A stretch of DNA of 64,000 nt from Xenophilus aerolatus (GTDB lineage Bacteria; Pseudomonadota; Gammaproteobacteria; Burkholderiales; Burkholderiaceae_C), in NCBI GenBank assembly GCA_030418545.1, contig QAIB01000002.1, positions 776,908 through 840,907 of the forward strand, given 5' to 3'. The translations under genes and the position numbers were made by a program. Every line of letters begins with the position of its first letter. Position 1 is the first letter of the stretch. The notes under the pieces were generated by a model. It saw only the letters and a list, made by a program, of their open reading frames with translations. It had not been told where the DNA came from and made no database searches. Shown here piece by piece: positions 1 through 11,707 of this stretch.

Positions 1-729
1 CGCTTGCCACTGGCCATCGAGCAGGAGCTCGTGCGGGACGAAGCGCGCCTTGTAGTCCATCTTGGCGCTGTCGCCGATCCAGTAGCCGAGGTACACGTGC
101 GCCAGGCCGAGTTGGCGCGCCTGCGCGATCTGCCACAGCACGCCGTAGGTGCCGTAGGCGGCGCCGGCCTCGGGCTCGTAGAAGGTGTAGACCGCCGAGA
201 TGCCGTCGTTCAGCACGTCGAGGATGGACACCATCTTCAGCGCGCCCGCGCTGCCGTCGGGCAGTGTCTCGCGGAACTCGACCAGCCGCGAGTTGACGCG
301 GCTTTGCAGCAGGAACTGGGTGTACTGGTCGATGCTGTCGTGGTCCATCCCACCCCCCGCGTGGCGGCCGTTCTGGTAGCGCAGGTAGAGCTGGTAGTGC
401 TCCGGCACGAAGCACAGCTTCAGCACACGGGCCTGCAGGCTGGCATGCTGCTTCGCGGCGCGGCGCTGGCTGCGGGTGGGGTGGAATCGATCGACGAGCA
501 CGCGCAGCGGCACGCAGGCGCGGCAGCCGTCGCAGTACGGCCGGTAGGTGAACATGCCGCTGCGGCGGAAACCCCCGAGGACCAGGTCCGAGTAGGCGTC
601 GTTGTTGATGAGGTGGCTGGGCGTGGCCACCTGCGAGCGGGCCTGGCGGTCCGGCAGGTAGCTGCACGGATAGGGCGCCGTCGCGTAGAACTGCAGCGTC
701 TGGAGCGGAAGGTCCTTGAGGTGCGTCAC
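1..729 (-). CDS. bpt: Arginyl-tRNA--protein transferase, bacterial Bpt/Ate type (3' end outside window)
   Basis: N-degron pathway enzyme that transfers an amino acid, leucine in the bacterial Bpt family, from tRNA to the N-terminus of proteins starting with Asp/Glu, marking them for ClpAP. The 243 visible codons begin [20 protein letters not shown], the usual start of this family, then [28 protein letters not shown] with the conserved cysteines, and the C-terminal YLGYWI and MDYKARF blocks. The start is GTG at 729. The stop lies beyond base 1, probably only a few codons away. It lies 28 bp after aat on the same strand, so the two tRNA-dependent transferases look co-transcribed. The family assignment is firm; amino-acid specificity is inferred. 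Confidence 0.93.
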   Translation of the reverse strand, partial: MTHLKDLPLQTLQFYATAPYPCSYLPDRQARSQVATPSHLINNDAYSDLVLGGFRRSGMFTYRPYCDGCRACVPLRVLVDRFHPTRSQRRAAKQHASLQARVLKLCFVPEHYQLYLRYQNGRHAGGGMDHDSIDQYTQFLLQSRVNSRLVEFRETLPDGSAGALKMVSILDVLNDGISAVYTFYEPEAGAAYGTYGVLWQIAQARQLGLAHVYLGYWIGDSAKMDYKARFVPHELLLDGQWQA

Positions 730-757
730 GGGGAGACCGGGAGGGCGTCGCGCGGGA

Positions 758-1555
758 TCACTCGGGTCGAGGCGGCAGGAGTTCGTTCCAGTATACGGGC
801 TCGAAACGCCACGCCGCAGGGGGAGGCAGCACCCGCGCGGCGTCCACGTGGGCCAGGAAGCGGCTGCGCGGCCACTCGCGCGCGCCCAGGCTGGCCAGGT
901 GGCGCGTGTTCTGCTGGCAGTCGATGAGCTCGATGCCGTGGCGTCGGCAGAAGCAGACCAGGGCGGCCAGGGCGATCTTCGACGCGTCGGTTCGGTGCGC
1001 GAACATCGACTCGCCGAACATCGCCCGGCCGATCGCCACGCCGTACAGGCCGCCCACCAGTTCGCCGTCCACCCAGGTCTCGACGCTGTGGGCATGGCCC
1101 GCACGGTGCAGCCGGGTGTAGGCCTCGACCATTTCCGCCACGATCCAGGTGCCCGACTGGCCCTCGCGCGGCGCCTGGGCGCAGGCGGCGATCACGCGTT
1201 CGAAGGCGTGGTCGATGCGGATCTCGCAGCGGCCGCTGTCGGCACGGAAGGCCTGCAGCGTCTTGCGCAGGGACCGGTGCAGCCGGAATTCGGCCGTGGG
1301 CAGCACCATGCGCGGGTCCGGGCTCCACCAGAGGATGGGTTGGTCGTCGCTGAACCACGGAAAGATGCCGTGGCTGTAGCCGTCCAGCAGGGTGGCCACG
1401 TCGAGTGCGCCGCCGCCGGCCAGCAGGCCAGGCACCGGATCGTCCTGCGTCCAGGCGCTGGCCACCGGCGGGAAGGGCTCGCCGGGTTCGAGCCAGGGCA
1501 GGGGGCGGGAACGGGAGGTCAAGGGCGGGAGGAGGTCGTAGCGCCCGATTCTCAC
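758..1555 (-). CDS. aat: Leucyl/phenylalanyl-tRNA--protein transferase
   Basis: Transfers Leu or Phe from tRNA to proteins with N-terminal Lys or Arg, creating ClpS/ClpAP N-degrons in the cytoplasm. The 265-aa product is a little longer than the usual 230-250 and carries the family signatures: [13 protein letters not shown] near residue 55, ILWWSPDPR, then [48 protein letters not shown] and [14 protein letters not shown] in order. It is the upstream member of an aat-bpt pair. The ATG at 1555 lies 42 bp from the stop of pobA on the same strand, so read-through from pobA is possible. Confidence 0.97.
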   Translation of the reverse strand: MRIGRYDLLPPLTSRSRPLPWLEPGEPFPPVASAWTQDDPVPGLLAGGGALDVATLLDGYSHGIFPWFSDDQPILWWSPDPRMVLPTAEFRLHRSLRKTLQAFRADSGRCEIRIDHAFERVIAACAQAPREGQSGTWIVAEMVEAYTRLHRAGHAHSVETWVDGELVGGLYGVAIGRAMFGESMFAHRTDASKIALAALVCFCRRHGIELIDCQQNTRHLASLGAREWPRSRFLAHVDAARVLPPPAAWRFEPVYWNELLPPRPE

Positions 1556-1597
1556 CGAGCATCCTTCCCCGCTCGCCCGCAGCCCACATTCCCCGGC

Positions 1598-4415
<2,818 letters not shown>

Positions 4416-4419
<4 letters not shown>

Positions 4420-5792
4420 GCGGGCAGGCGTCCACCGGCGCGGCATCGGCACCGGCGCCGCGCCGCGCGGGCTCGCTGCGCGCCCGGCTGCTGTGGTTCC
4501 TGTTGGCGGCGATCGTGCTGGCGGGCGCCGTGCAGGCCCTGGTGACGTATCGGACGGTGCTGCGCGAGGCCGACGAGATCTTCGACTACCACATGCAGCA
4601 GATGGCGATGTCGCTGCGCTCCGGCCTGCCGCCCAGCGCAGCCGTGAGCGGCCTGCGCGGCGGCGAGCAGAACTTCGAGTTCGTCGTGCAGGTGTGGACT
4701 GTCGACGGGGAGCGCATCTTCGAATCGGCCGAGGAGGCGGCGCTGCCGCAGCGCGCGGTGCTGGGCTTCTCGGACGTCAACGCGCGTGGCACCACGTACC
4801 GCGTCTTCTCCCTGCAGGCGCGCGGCCTGGTGATCCAGGTCGCACAGGACATGGCCGCCCGCCGCCAGATGGCCGGTACCCTGGCCCTGCGCACCGTCGG
4901 GCCCGTGGTGCTGATGGCGCCTCTGCTGATGCTGGTGGTCTGGTGGGTGGTGAGCGGCTCGCTCGCGCCCGTGGCGCGCGTGCGCCGGCAGGTGGCCACG
5001 CGGCAGGCCGACGACCTGTCGCCCGTGAGCGAGGACGGCCTGCCCGAGGAGGTGCGGCCGCTGGTGCACGAGCTCAACCTGCTCTTCGACCGCGTGCGCC
5101 ACGCCTTCGAGGCGCAGAAGCACTTCGTGGCCGACGCGGCGCACGAGCTTCGTTCGCCGCTGGCCGCGCTCAAGCTGCAGGTGCAGGGCCTGCAGCGGGC
5201 GCAGGACGACGGCGCGCGCGAGGTGGCGGTGCAGCGCCTGTCGGCCGGCATCGACCGCGCCACCCGACTCGTCGAGCAGCTGCTCGCGCTCGCACGGCAG
5301 GAGGCCAGCGCGGCCGCCGGCGCGCCGGGCGAGCCGGTCGATCTGGTGCAGGTCGCGCGGCTCGCGATCGGCGACGTGGTGCCCGCGGCGCAGGCGCGCC
5401 GCATCGACGTGGGCCTGGGCCGCGCCGATGCGGTGACGGTGCAGGGGCATCCCGAAGCGCTGCGCATGATGGTCCGCAACCTGGCCGACAACGCCGTCAA
5501 GTACACGCCCGAGGGCGGCCGGGTCGACGTGGAGATCGAGGCCACGCCGGCCGGCGTCGAAGTGCATGTGGAAGACAGCGGACCGGGCCTGCCGGAAGCC
5601 GAGCGCGAGCGGGTGCTCGATCGCTTCTACCGATCCGGCGAACCGCAGGCCCCGGGCAGCGGCCTGGGCCTGGCCATCGTGCGCTCGGTCGCGCAACTGC
5701 ATGGTGCGACCGTGCGCCTCGAGGCGTCATCTCGTTTGGGCGGCCTGCGCGCGGTGGTGGTCTTTTCTGCGCCGGTCAGTCACGCGGCCTGA
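4416..5792 (+). CDS. Two-component sensor histidine kinase (QseC/TctE-like)
   Basis: 458-aa inner-membrane kinase, partner of the regulator it overlaps. A cytoplasmic N-terminus (Ala/Pro-rich, 1-20) precedes TM1 at about 22-44. A periplasmic region of about 110 residues follows, then TM2 around 158-180 and a short HAMP-like linker. The dimerisation domain has His243 in ADAAHELRSPLAALKL. The ATPase domain has N-box NLADNAVKY, DSGPGL and GSGLGLAIVRS. The layout resembles QseC and TctE, whose ligands differ, so the signal cannot be read from sequence. The last 17 bases overlap the convergent ferredoxin gene. Confidence 0.92.
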
Positions 5793-6087
5793 GGTCCACG
5801 CGTGATGCGCGGACCATCGTGATCGCGTGGAAGGGGCAGGTCACGGCGCAGTCGCTGCAGCCGGTGCATCGCGCCGCGTCCTGAAGCACCGAGCGCTTGC
5901 GCCAGTCGATGGCCTCGAGGGCCAGCACATGGTGCTCGCACGAGCCCACGCACCAGCCGCAGCCGGTGCATCGCCCGGGGTCGATTGCCGGTAGCCAGCC
6001 GGGGCGCGAGCGGCCCGTGGAGGAGGTCGGTGTTGCGAGTTGGGCTTCGCGCATGGACGCCATGCTGGCACAGCACGTGCCGCGCAT
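5776..6087 (-). CDS. Small 2x[4Fe-4S] ferredoxin-type protein
   Basis: Up to 103 aa with two cluster motifs, CTGCGWCVGSCEHH (from about residue 40) and CTGCSDCAVTCPFH (from about 74). The sixteen residues between them (ALEAIDWRKRSV) suggest a compact bis-cluster electron carrier. The first cluster motif ends CEHH where a CP is usual, so its fourth ligand geometry may be atypical. Start choice is uncertain: ATGs at 6087, 6063 and 6054 are in frame and none has a clear ribosome-binding site. It is convergent with the kinase gene. The redox partner is unknown. Confidence 0.75.
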   Translation of the reverse strand: MRGTCCASMASMREAQLATPTSSTGRSRPGWLPAIDPGRCTGCGWCVGSCEHHVLALEAIDWRKRSVLQDAARCTGCSDCAVTCPFHAITMVRASRVDLRPRD

Positions 6088-6100
6088 GTCGTGCGGCCAA

Positions 6101-6133
6101 AGAAAAAGCCCACCATCGCGAGATGGTGGGCTT
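6101..6133 (-). terminator. Rho-independent terminator of tRNA-Asn
   Basis: A 12-bp perfect stem (arms 6106-6117 and 6122-6133, 4-base loop) reads on the minus strand as a hairpin followed by a U-rich tail (TTTTTCTTT). It lies 24 bases beyond the tRNA 3' end and precedes the ferredoxin start. Confidence 0.85.
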
Positions 6134-6156
6134 CAAGAAGCCCGAAGGCTTTTGTT

Positions 6157-6232
6157 TGGCTCCCCGACCTGGGCTCGAACCAGGGACCTACGGATTAACA
6201 GTCCGGCGCTCTACCGACTGAGCTATCGGGGA
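6157..6232 (-). tRNA. tRNA-Asn (anticodon GTT)
   Basis: A 76-nt cloverleaf read on the minus strand. Acceptor TCCCCGA pairs with TCGGGGA, discriminator G and encoded CCA are present, the D-arm is AGCTCAGTCGGTAGAGC, the anticodon loop is CTGTTAA with anticodon GTT, and the T-arm contains GGTTCGAGC. A strong terminator follows, so it looks like a single-tRNA transcription unit. Confidence 0.97.
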
Positions 6233-6337
6233 ATGAGCCCGCTAGTATAGCGTCAAAAACGCCGGTTCCGAAAGCAGCCCATCAATTCGCAAAAAAAGAT
6301 GGGCTCGGGTCGCTCGCTCGATGGCGAGGGCTCGGCT

Positions 6338-7801
6338 TCAGCCGATGCGCACCGGCACGAAGATGCGGTCGTCGCCACGCTGGATCAGCAGCGCGACCGA
6401 CTTGTCGGCCTTGGCCACCGCCTGGCGCACCTGGTCGACGCTCCTGGCCGGCGTGCCGTTGATGGCCAGCAGCACGTCGCCGGCCTGGATGCCGGCCAGC
6501 GCCGAGGGGCCCTGCGCATCTTCGACGACCAGGCCGTTGTCCAGCGAGGACTCGCGCTTCTCCTGCGGCTGCAGCGGCCGCAGTGCGAGGCCCAGTTTGC
6601 CCTGGCCCGCGGCATCGTCGGCCTTCGCGGTCTGCACCTTGTCGCTCGCATCCGCGAGCTTCGCGCTCAGCTGCTCGGGCGCGCCCTTGCGCCACACCTC
6701 CAGCGCCACCTTCTGGCCCGGCGTCATCTGGCCGATGATGGCCGGCAGGTCGCCCGAGCTGACGATGGGCTGGCCGTCCACCTTCAGGATCACGTCGCCG
6801 CTCTGCAGGCCCGCCTTCTCGGCGGCGCTGCCCTTCTCGACGTTCGAGACCAGCGCGCCCTCGGGCTTGTCGAGCTTGAAGGAGTCGGCGAAGGTCTGGT
6901 TCACCTCCTGCACCGCGACCCCCAGCTTGGCGTGGCTGGCCTTGCCGGTCGCCACGATCTGGTCCTTCACCTTGGTCGCGATGTCGATCGGGATCGCGAA
7001 GGACACGCCCTGGTAGCCGCCGCTGCGGCTGTAGATCTGCGAGTTGATGCCGACCACCTCGCCACGCGCATTGAACAGCGGGCCGCCGGAGTTGCCGGGG
7101 TTGATCGGCACGTCGGTCTGGATGAAGGGCGTGTAGCTGTCGTCGGGCAGCGAGCGGCCCTTGGCGCTCACCACGCCGGCCGTCACGGTGTTCTCGAAGC
7201 CGAAGGGCGAGCCGATGGCCAGCACCCATTCGCCGACCTTCAGGTCCTTCACGTTGCCGATCGGCACCGTGGGCAGATTCCTGGCGTCGATCTTCAGCAC
7301 GGCGATGTCGGTCTTCGGATCGGAGCCGAGCACCTTGGCGCGGAACTCGCGGCGGTCGGTCAGCTTGACGGTGACCTCCTTGGCGTCCTTCACGACGTGG
7401 GCGTTGGTGAGGATGGTGCCGTCGGGGCTGATGATGAAGCCCGAGCCCTGGCCGCGCGTCGGCACTTCGCGTTGCGGTGCCTTGGGCATGTTGGGGCCGC
7501 GGAACTGCTGGAAGAACTCGTAGAACGGGTCGTTCGGGTCCATCCCGGGGATGCCGGCGACACCGTCGGCCGACGCCGTCTTGGTGACGCCGGTGACGCT
7601 GATGTTCACCACCGCCGGGCCGTTGCGCGCGGTGATGGTCGAGAAGTCGGGCGCGGCGATGGGCGCGACCATCGGCGTGGTCACGGGCGCGGGCTGGCCG
7701 CTTGCGCGAGCGCTGGTGTAGGCCCCGGCGCCGGCGGCGCCGAGCACGCCCGCCGCCGCGAGCGCGAGGACGAGGCGCTGCGGGGTGTTGATCGTCTTCA
7801 T
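6338..7801 (-). CDS. degQ: Periplasmic Do-type serine protease (DegQ/MucD/HtrA family)
   Basis: 487-aa periplasmic protease/chaperone for misfolded envelope proteins. It has an N-terminal signal or anchor (about 8-28), then a trypsin-like domain with triad His135 (TNAHVV), Asp165 (KTDIAVLK) and Ser238 (GNSGGPL), followed by two PDZ domains (about 270-360 and 395-485). A Phe-rich loop (YEFFQQF, about 94-100) matches the Deg LA loop. The ATG at 7801 has AAAGGA upstream; an ATG 33 bases earlier lacks this. It stands alone between tRNA-Asn and a small unknown gene. Choosing degQ over mucD or degP is by convention. Confidence 0.92.
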   Translation of the reverse strand: MKTINTPQRLVLALAAAGVLGAAGAGAYTSARASGQPAPVTTPMVAPIAAPDFSTITARNGPAVVNISVTGVTKTASADGVAGIPGMDPNDPFYEFFQQFRGPNMPKAPQREVPTRGQGSGFIISPDGTILTNAHVVKDAKEVTVKLTDRREFRAKVLGSDPKTDIAVLKIDARNLPTVPIGNVKDLKVGEWVLAIGSPFGFENTVTAGVVSAKGRSLPDDSYTPFIQTDVPINPGNSGGPLFNARGEVVGINSQIYSRSGGYQGVSFAIPIDIATKVKDQIVATGKASHAKLGVAVQEVNQTFADSFKLDKPEGALVSNVEKGSAAEKAGLQSGDVILKVDGQPIVSSGDLPAIIGQMTPGQKVALEVWRKGAPEQLSAKLADASDKVQTAKADDAAGQGKLGLALRPLQPQEKRESSLDNGLVVEDAQGPSALAGIQAGDVLLAINGTPARSVDQVRQAVAKADKSVALLIQRGDDRIFVPVRIG

Positions 7802-7860
7802 GGGGTTTCCTTTCGCGGTGTGGGTGTGGAACACGATGCGAAGGAATGTCGGGCGCAGCG

Positions 7861-7877
7861 CTTAGGCATGCCTTAAG
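7861..7877. promoter_or_regulatory. CTTA-type direct repeat upstream of degQ
   Basis: CTTAGGCATGCCTTAAG contains CTTAG and CTTAA starting 11 bp apart, one base from the CTTAA-N6-CTTAA pattern of QseB/PmrA-type regulators. It also contains the palindrome GGCATGCC. It lies 60-76 bp upstream of the degQ start. Binding is inferred from pattern only. Confidence 0.35.
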
Positions 7878-7981
7878 CCCGCGGCGCTGCGAGGCGCAGC
7901 GCTGGGCGCATGCGGCGGGCTGACGAACAAAAGCCGGCAGCGCGATCACTCGCGGCTGCCGGCCGTGCCGGGGAGCCGGGC

Positions 7982-8209
7982 TCAGGCGGCGCGCGGGAAG
8001 CGCTCGAGCATCTGGCGGCCCAGCGCGGTGATCGCCATGACCATGGCCGGCGGCTGGTGATGGCCGGCGAGGGTGCGGACGGGGCGCGGGATCTCGGCGC
8101 GTACATGGCCGGCCAGGATGAGCAGGCGGACCGAGTCGACGTCGTCGCCGTCGGTCACGGCGATGGGCAATCGTTCGCGCGCGAGGCGGTGCAGCAGTTC
8201 GATGGGCAT
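7982..8209 (-). CDS. Small conserved-looking protein of unknown function
   Basis: 75 aa starting MPIELLHRLARERLPI, followed by TDGDDVDSVRLLILAGHVRAEIP and a C-terminal ITALGRQMLERFP. The composition is that of a folded soluble protein, with alternating hydrophobic and charged residues, no signal peptide and no membrane segment. The end resembles the winged-helix wing and closing helix of small regulators (TALGRQML is typical), which is only suggestive. It sits alone between degQ and the TonB receptor. I do not recognise a named family. Confidence 0.55.
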   Translation of the reverse strand: MPIELLHRLARERLPIAVTDGDDVDSVRLLILAGHVRAEIPRPVRTLAGHHQPPAMVMAITALGRQMLERFPRAA

Positions 8210-8366
8210 GGGCCGAAGTATTGCGCGAGCCGCTGCCGACGGCCATCCGAAGTCGAACAAAGCGGTATTTTTTCCCGCTTGCGCAACGGCGCTGCGTCGC
8301 GTGCCTGCCGTCAGGCCGCGTTCAGCGCGAGGGGCAACGGCATCACGCCGCTGCGGGACCTCGGCC

Positions 8367-10553
8367 TCAGAGCGAGGCCGTGAGGCCGAGCCGCAGCGTC
8401 CGCGGCGCGCCGGGGAACAGGTAGACGTGGCCGTACTGGTTGGGGGATTCCTTCCAGTAGCGGCGGTCGAAGAGGTTCTCGACACCCAGCGTCCAGGTGG
8501 TGGCGGTGCGGCCGATCTTCGTGTCGTAGCGCAGGGCGGTGTCCACGCGGGTCCAGGCCGGCAGGCGCAGGCTGCCGTCGGCCAGCACGTTGCGCCGGCC
8601 CTCGCGCGAGAGCAGCGCCTGCAGCTCGAACCCAGGCACGGCGGCCACGCGGTAGGCGGTCCGCAGGCGCCAGACCTGGTCGGGCACGTTCACCGGTCGC
8701 TGGCCGTTGGCCTCGGGCGAGAAGCTGCTGCCGCGGCGCCTGGCGTCGATGAAGGTGGCGCCCCCGGCCAGCCGCCACGGGCCGCTGGCCCACTGCACGT
8801 TCGCCTCCAGGCCGCGGTGGCGCGCCGTGCCGTCGTAGCGGCCGGTGCACTCGGCGCCCGTGTTCTCGCAGGCGTCGATGTTGGTCATCGGCCGCACGAT
8901 GTTGAAGTACGCCAGCTGCCAGTTCAGGCCCTGGGACGGGTTGCCGCTGCCGCCCTTGAGGCCCAGCTCCCATTGCCGCGACGCGAGCGGGGGCAGCGCC
9001 TCGCCGGCATTGGTGTACTGCTGCGGTTTGCCGGGCACGAGCTGCGACTCCACACCCTTGCCCCAGCTCGCGTAGGCCATGAGATCGGGCTGCAGCGCAT
9101 AGCTGAGCGCGACCCACGGCGTGGTCACGCCATCCTTGTAGCCGGTCGGCCGTGTCGCGTCGGTGCGCACGCTGTCGCGCGCGAAGCGCGTGTGACGCAC
9201 GCCCACCCAGGTGGTGAAACGGTCGGTCCAGCGGATCGCGTCCTGCACCGACACCTCGGTGGAGCGCTCGTCGCGGTTGGTGTTGGGCGAGGTCAGCGTC
9301 GGGTCGGCCGGGACGATGGCGGTGCCCCACACATTGCCGCTGCCCACGTAGTTGTAGGCCTGGTCCTGGAAGCGGTTGCGCACGCGGCTGGCCAGGAGGC
9401 CGACGCTCAGGTCGTGCTGCACGCCGCCGGTGGTGATGCGGCCCTTGAGCGCCAGGTTGCCTGCGGTCTGGCGCCGTCGCTCGTTCTCGCTGCGGAAGTC
9501 GTAGAAGTCGAAGCTGCCGTCCGAGCAGTAGCGGTCGTAGCGTTCTTCCATGCTGCAGCCGAAGGCGTAGGCCAGGCGATCGTCGCTCTTCAGGCGCTGC
9601 TGGCCGATCTGCGCGCTCCAGCGCCAGTCGGCATTGAGCGCCTGCGTGAAGCGCAGCGTGCCGGTGAAGGCATCGAAGACCGAGGGCTGCGACCAGGCCT
9701 GGTTGTTGAGGTTCAGCCGCGGATCGCCCGCGCGCGGCAGCAGATTGCCCAGCAGGCTGAAGCCGTTCTGGCTCGGCTGCGCCTTGTGGCTGGATTCGAA
9801 CTCGGCCTCCAGCAGCGAATCGCGCGAGAGTCGCCAGTCGGCGGCGAGCGAGAGCAGATGCCGGTTGCCGTCCAGGTCGAAGGTGCGCGGCTTCAGCTGT
9901 TCGCTCACCACGTTGAGGCGGTAGCCGAACTGCCGCTCGCTGCCGAAGCGCCCGCCCAGGTCGACGGCCCCCAGCAGGCTGCCGCGGCCCGAGACCTCCG
10001 TGCGCACCTCGCGCAGGTCCTGCTCGGTGGGACGCTTCACGACGTAGTTCACCAGTCCGCCGGGTGCGCTGGTACCGGCCTGGATGCCGCTGGTGCCGCG
10101 CAGGATCTCGACGCGCTCCTTGTTGTCCAGCGGGATGGACGTCTCGGCGCTGATCGGCAGGGCCTCGCGCCGGTAGTTGAAGCGGTTGTCCAGCACGAAG
10201 CCGCGCACGCTCAGGAAGTCCCAGTAGCCGGCGGAGTTGTAGGCGTCGGTGACCGAGGCGTCGAATTGGGTGAGATCGGCCAGGCGGCGCGCCCCGCTGG
10301 ACTGCAGCTCGGTGCTGTCGATCACCGTGGCCGAGATCGGCACGTCCTTGAGCGGCAGGTCGCCGAAGCCGCTCACGTCGGCCGACGGCGGCGTGCCGCG
10401 CTCGTCGATGGTGACGGCGGGCAGGGTGTCCGCCGCGGGCGCCTGCGCATGGGCGGCGTGTGCTATGAAAACCATAGCTGCCAGCGCAAGCGGGGCGGGC
10501 GCTGCAGGCCTTTTTGGTCTCAGTTTCGGGAGTGGACGGTGCGGAATCGCCAT
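8367..10553 (-). CDS. TonB-dependent outer-membrane receptor under TPP riboswitch control, probable thiamine or precursor uptake
   Basis: 728-aa receptor. A signal peptide (1-36, ending HAAHA-QAP) is followed by a plug domain with LKDVPISATVIDSTEL, SVRGF and KERVEILRGTSGIQAGTSAPGGLVNYVVKRPT, then a 22-strand-type barrel ending in LRLGLTASL. By similarity it would be called a siderophore receptor (FhuA/FpvA class). The TPP riboswitch directly upstream and the adjoining thi genes instead predict that it imports thiamine or a pyrimidine/thiazole precursor. The ATG at 10553 is chosen because it opens a good signal peptide; no clear ribosome-binding site is visible. Part of the signal-peptide codons derive from a dispersed 57-bp repeat. 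Confidence 0.88.
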   Translation of the reverse strand: MAIPHRPLPKLRPKRPAAPAPLALAAMVFIAHAAHAQAPAADTLPAVTIDERGTPPSADVSGFGDLPLKDVPISATVIDSTELQSSGARRLADLTQFDASVTDAYNSAGYWDFLSVRGFVLDNRFNYRREALPISAETSIPLDNKERVEILRGTSGIQAGTSAPGGLVNYVVKRPTEQDLREVRTEVSGRGSLLGAVDLGGRFGSERQFGYRLNVVSEQLKPRTFDLDGNRHLLSLAADWRLSRDSLLEAEFESSHKAQPSQNGFSLLGNLLPRAGDPRLNLNNQAWSQPSVFDAFTGTLRFTQALNADWRWSAQIGQQRLKSDDRLAYAFGCSMEERYDRYCSDGSFDFYDFRSENERRRQTAGNLALKGRITTGGVQHDLSVGLLASRVRNRFQDQAYNYVGSGNVWGTAIVPADPTLTSPNTNRDERSTEVSVQDAIRWTDRFTTWVGVRHTRFARDSVRTDATRPTGYKDGVTTPWVALSYALQPDLMAYASWGKGVESQLVPGKPQQYTNAGEALPPLASRQWELGLKGGSGNPSQGLNWQLAYFNIVRPMTNIDACENTGAECTGRYDGTARHRGLEANVQWASGPWRLAGGATFIDARRRGSSFSPEANGQRPVNVPDQVWRLRTAYRVAAVPGFELQALLSREGRRNVLADGSLRLPAWTRVDTALRYDTKIGRTATTWTLGVENLFDRRYWKESPNQYGHVYLFPGAPRTLRLGLTASL
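10461..10517 (+). repeat. 57-bp dispersed repeat, copy A
   Basis: Starts TGCTATGAAAACCATAGCTG and ends GCTGCAGGCCTTTTTGG on the plus strand. It matches three other 57-base segments (19022-19078, 25999-26055 and 57061-57117, opposite orientation) without gaps, with about 81% identity to the copy at 19022. It contains a GCTAT/ATAGC stem. This copy lies inside the signal-peptide codons of the TonB receptor. Confidence 0.8.
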
Positions 10554-10639
10554 GACGTGTTCGAAGACGCGATGGCAGGTGGGCGGGATGCGTGGGCCCC
10601 GATGCACAGGCCCGAGAGATGCTGTGCGGCCGACGGATC

Positions 10640-10716
10640 TGCTTCCCTGCGCGAGGATTACCTCAATCAGGTTCAAAGGGACTCTCTCAGTCCACCTCGC
10701 GGTGAACACCCCTAGC
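10640..10716 (-). ncRNA. TPP riboswitch (THI box) upstream of the TonB-dependent receptor
   Basis: Read on the minus strand it has the conserved core in order: GGGGTGTT, CTGAGAGAG, CCCTTTGAACCTGAT and GGTAATCC followed by GCGCAGGGAA. P1 closes with GGGG near 10712 and the AGGGAAGC 3' side near 10642. It begins about 45 bases after the thiE stop and ends about 85 bases before the receptor start, so it probably governs the receptor alone. TPP binding normally represses translation or transcription in proteobacteria. Confidence 0.95.
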
Positions 10717-10759
10717 GGCCCCGGCGCGGCGGCAGGCGCTGCGCCGGGGTGGGCGGAGT

Positions 10760-11707
10760 TTAGCGGCCCGCGGCCGGCGGGTGCTGGGCGATGGCGTCCA
10801 TCAGCGCGCGCGCCGCGGCTTCAGGATCGTCCGCGCCGACGATGGCGCGCACCACCGCTACCGATCCCACGCCCGCGGCCATGGCGGCCGGCACACGCGA
10901 CACGTCGAAGCCGCCGATCGCGACCAGCGGGTAGCCGCGCATCAGCTGCGCATAGCACTTCAGGCGAGTGAGTCCCTGTGGCGCGGTGGCCATCAGCTTG
11001 AGCGTGGTCGGGAACACGGCGCCCAGGGCCAGGTAGCTCGGGCTCACCGCATCGGCACGCTGCATCTCCGCATAGCCATGGGTGCTCACGCCCAGGCGCA
11101 GGCCGGCGCGGCGAATCGCGTCGACGTCGGACTCGGTGAGCGCGTCCAGGTCTTCCTGCCCCAGGTGCACGCCATAGGCACCGGCCTCGATGGCCGCCTG
11201 CCAGTGGTCGTTGATGAAGAGCAGGGCCGGTGTGCCCTGCACGGCGGCGACGGCGGCACGGACTTCGGCCTGCACGGCCCGCGCGTCGCCGGACTTGAAG
11301 CGCAGCTGCACCGTCGGCACGCCGGCGCGTGCCATGCGGCCGACCCAGGCCGCGTCCGGCAGCACGGCATACAGGCCGAGCTGCGCGGGGCAGGGCGCGA
11401 AGGCGTCGTCGCGCGCCTGCGGCGGAAACTCCCGCAGGTCGAAGTCCACCGGCGTGGCGGGCCAGCGCTGTGCCTCGAACAGGCCCAGTCGCCGGCTCTG
11501 CGCCTGCCACGCGCGGGCCAGGCACTCGGCATCGGCCTCGATGAAGCCCATCAGCGCGGCGGCCTGGCGCACGCCGCGGTAGACCGGATCGTCCGACGCG
11601 TAGTGCTGCGGCACCACCGGCGGATGCGCCCCGAAGCGCGGCAGGTGCGCCGTGAGGATGGCCATCGCAATGCTGTTGGCGTCGGGGGAGTTCATGCTGC
11701 GGGTCAT
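10760..11707 (-). CDS. thiE: Thiamine-phosphate synthase with N-terminal extension
   Basis: Couples HMP pyrophosphate and thiazole phosphate to thiamine phosphate. The 315-aa product is about 100 residues longer than typical ThiE. The TIM-barrel ThiE domain occupies about 115-315: [59 protein letters not shown] and [14 protein letters not shown]. Residues 1-110 match no domain I can name. The ATG at 11707 overlaps the thiG stop (ATGA), indicating coupling; an ATG at 11695 is possible. It is the last gene of thiO-thiS-thiG-thiE. Confidence 0.92.
   Translation of the reverse strand: MTRSMNSPDANSIAMAILTAHLPRFGAHPPVVPQHYASDDPVYRGVRQAAALMGFIEADAECLARAWQAQSRRLGLFEAQRWPATPVDFDLREFPPQARDDAFAPCPAQLGLYAVLPDAAWVGRMARAGVPTVQLRFKSGDARAVQAEVRAAVAAVQGTPALLFINDHWQAAIEAGAYGVHLGQEDLDALTESDVDAIRRAGLRLGVSTHGYAEMQRADAVSPSYLALGAVFPTTLKLMATAPQGLTRLKCYAQLMRGYPLVAIGGFDVSRVPAAMAAGVGSVAVVRAIVGADDPEAAARALMDAIAQHPPAAGR

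Noticed and set aside
6276..6305. Hairpin between tRNA-Asn and degQ as a terminator
   Set aside because: An 8-bp stem exists (AGCCCATC/GATGGGCT) but the T/A run lies in the loop rather than after the stem, so it does not look like an intrinsic terminator.
10719..10749. GC-rich hairpin after thiE as a terminator
   Set aside because: The 9-bp stem has no following U-run on the minus strand and the riboswitch begins immediately, so it could equally be part of the riboswitch leader.
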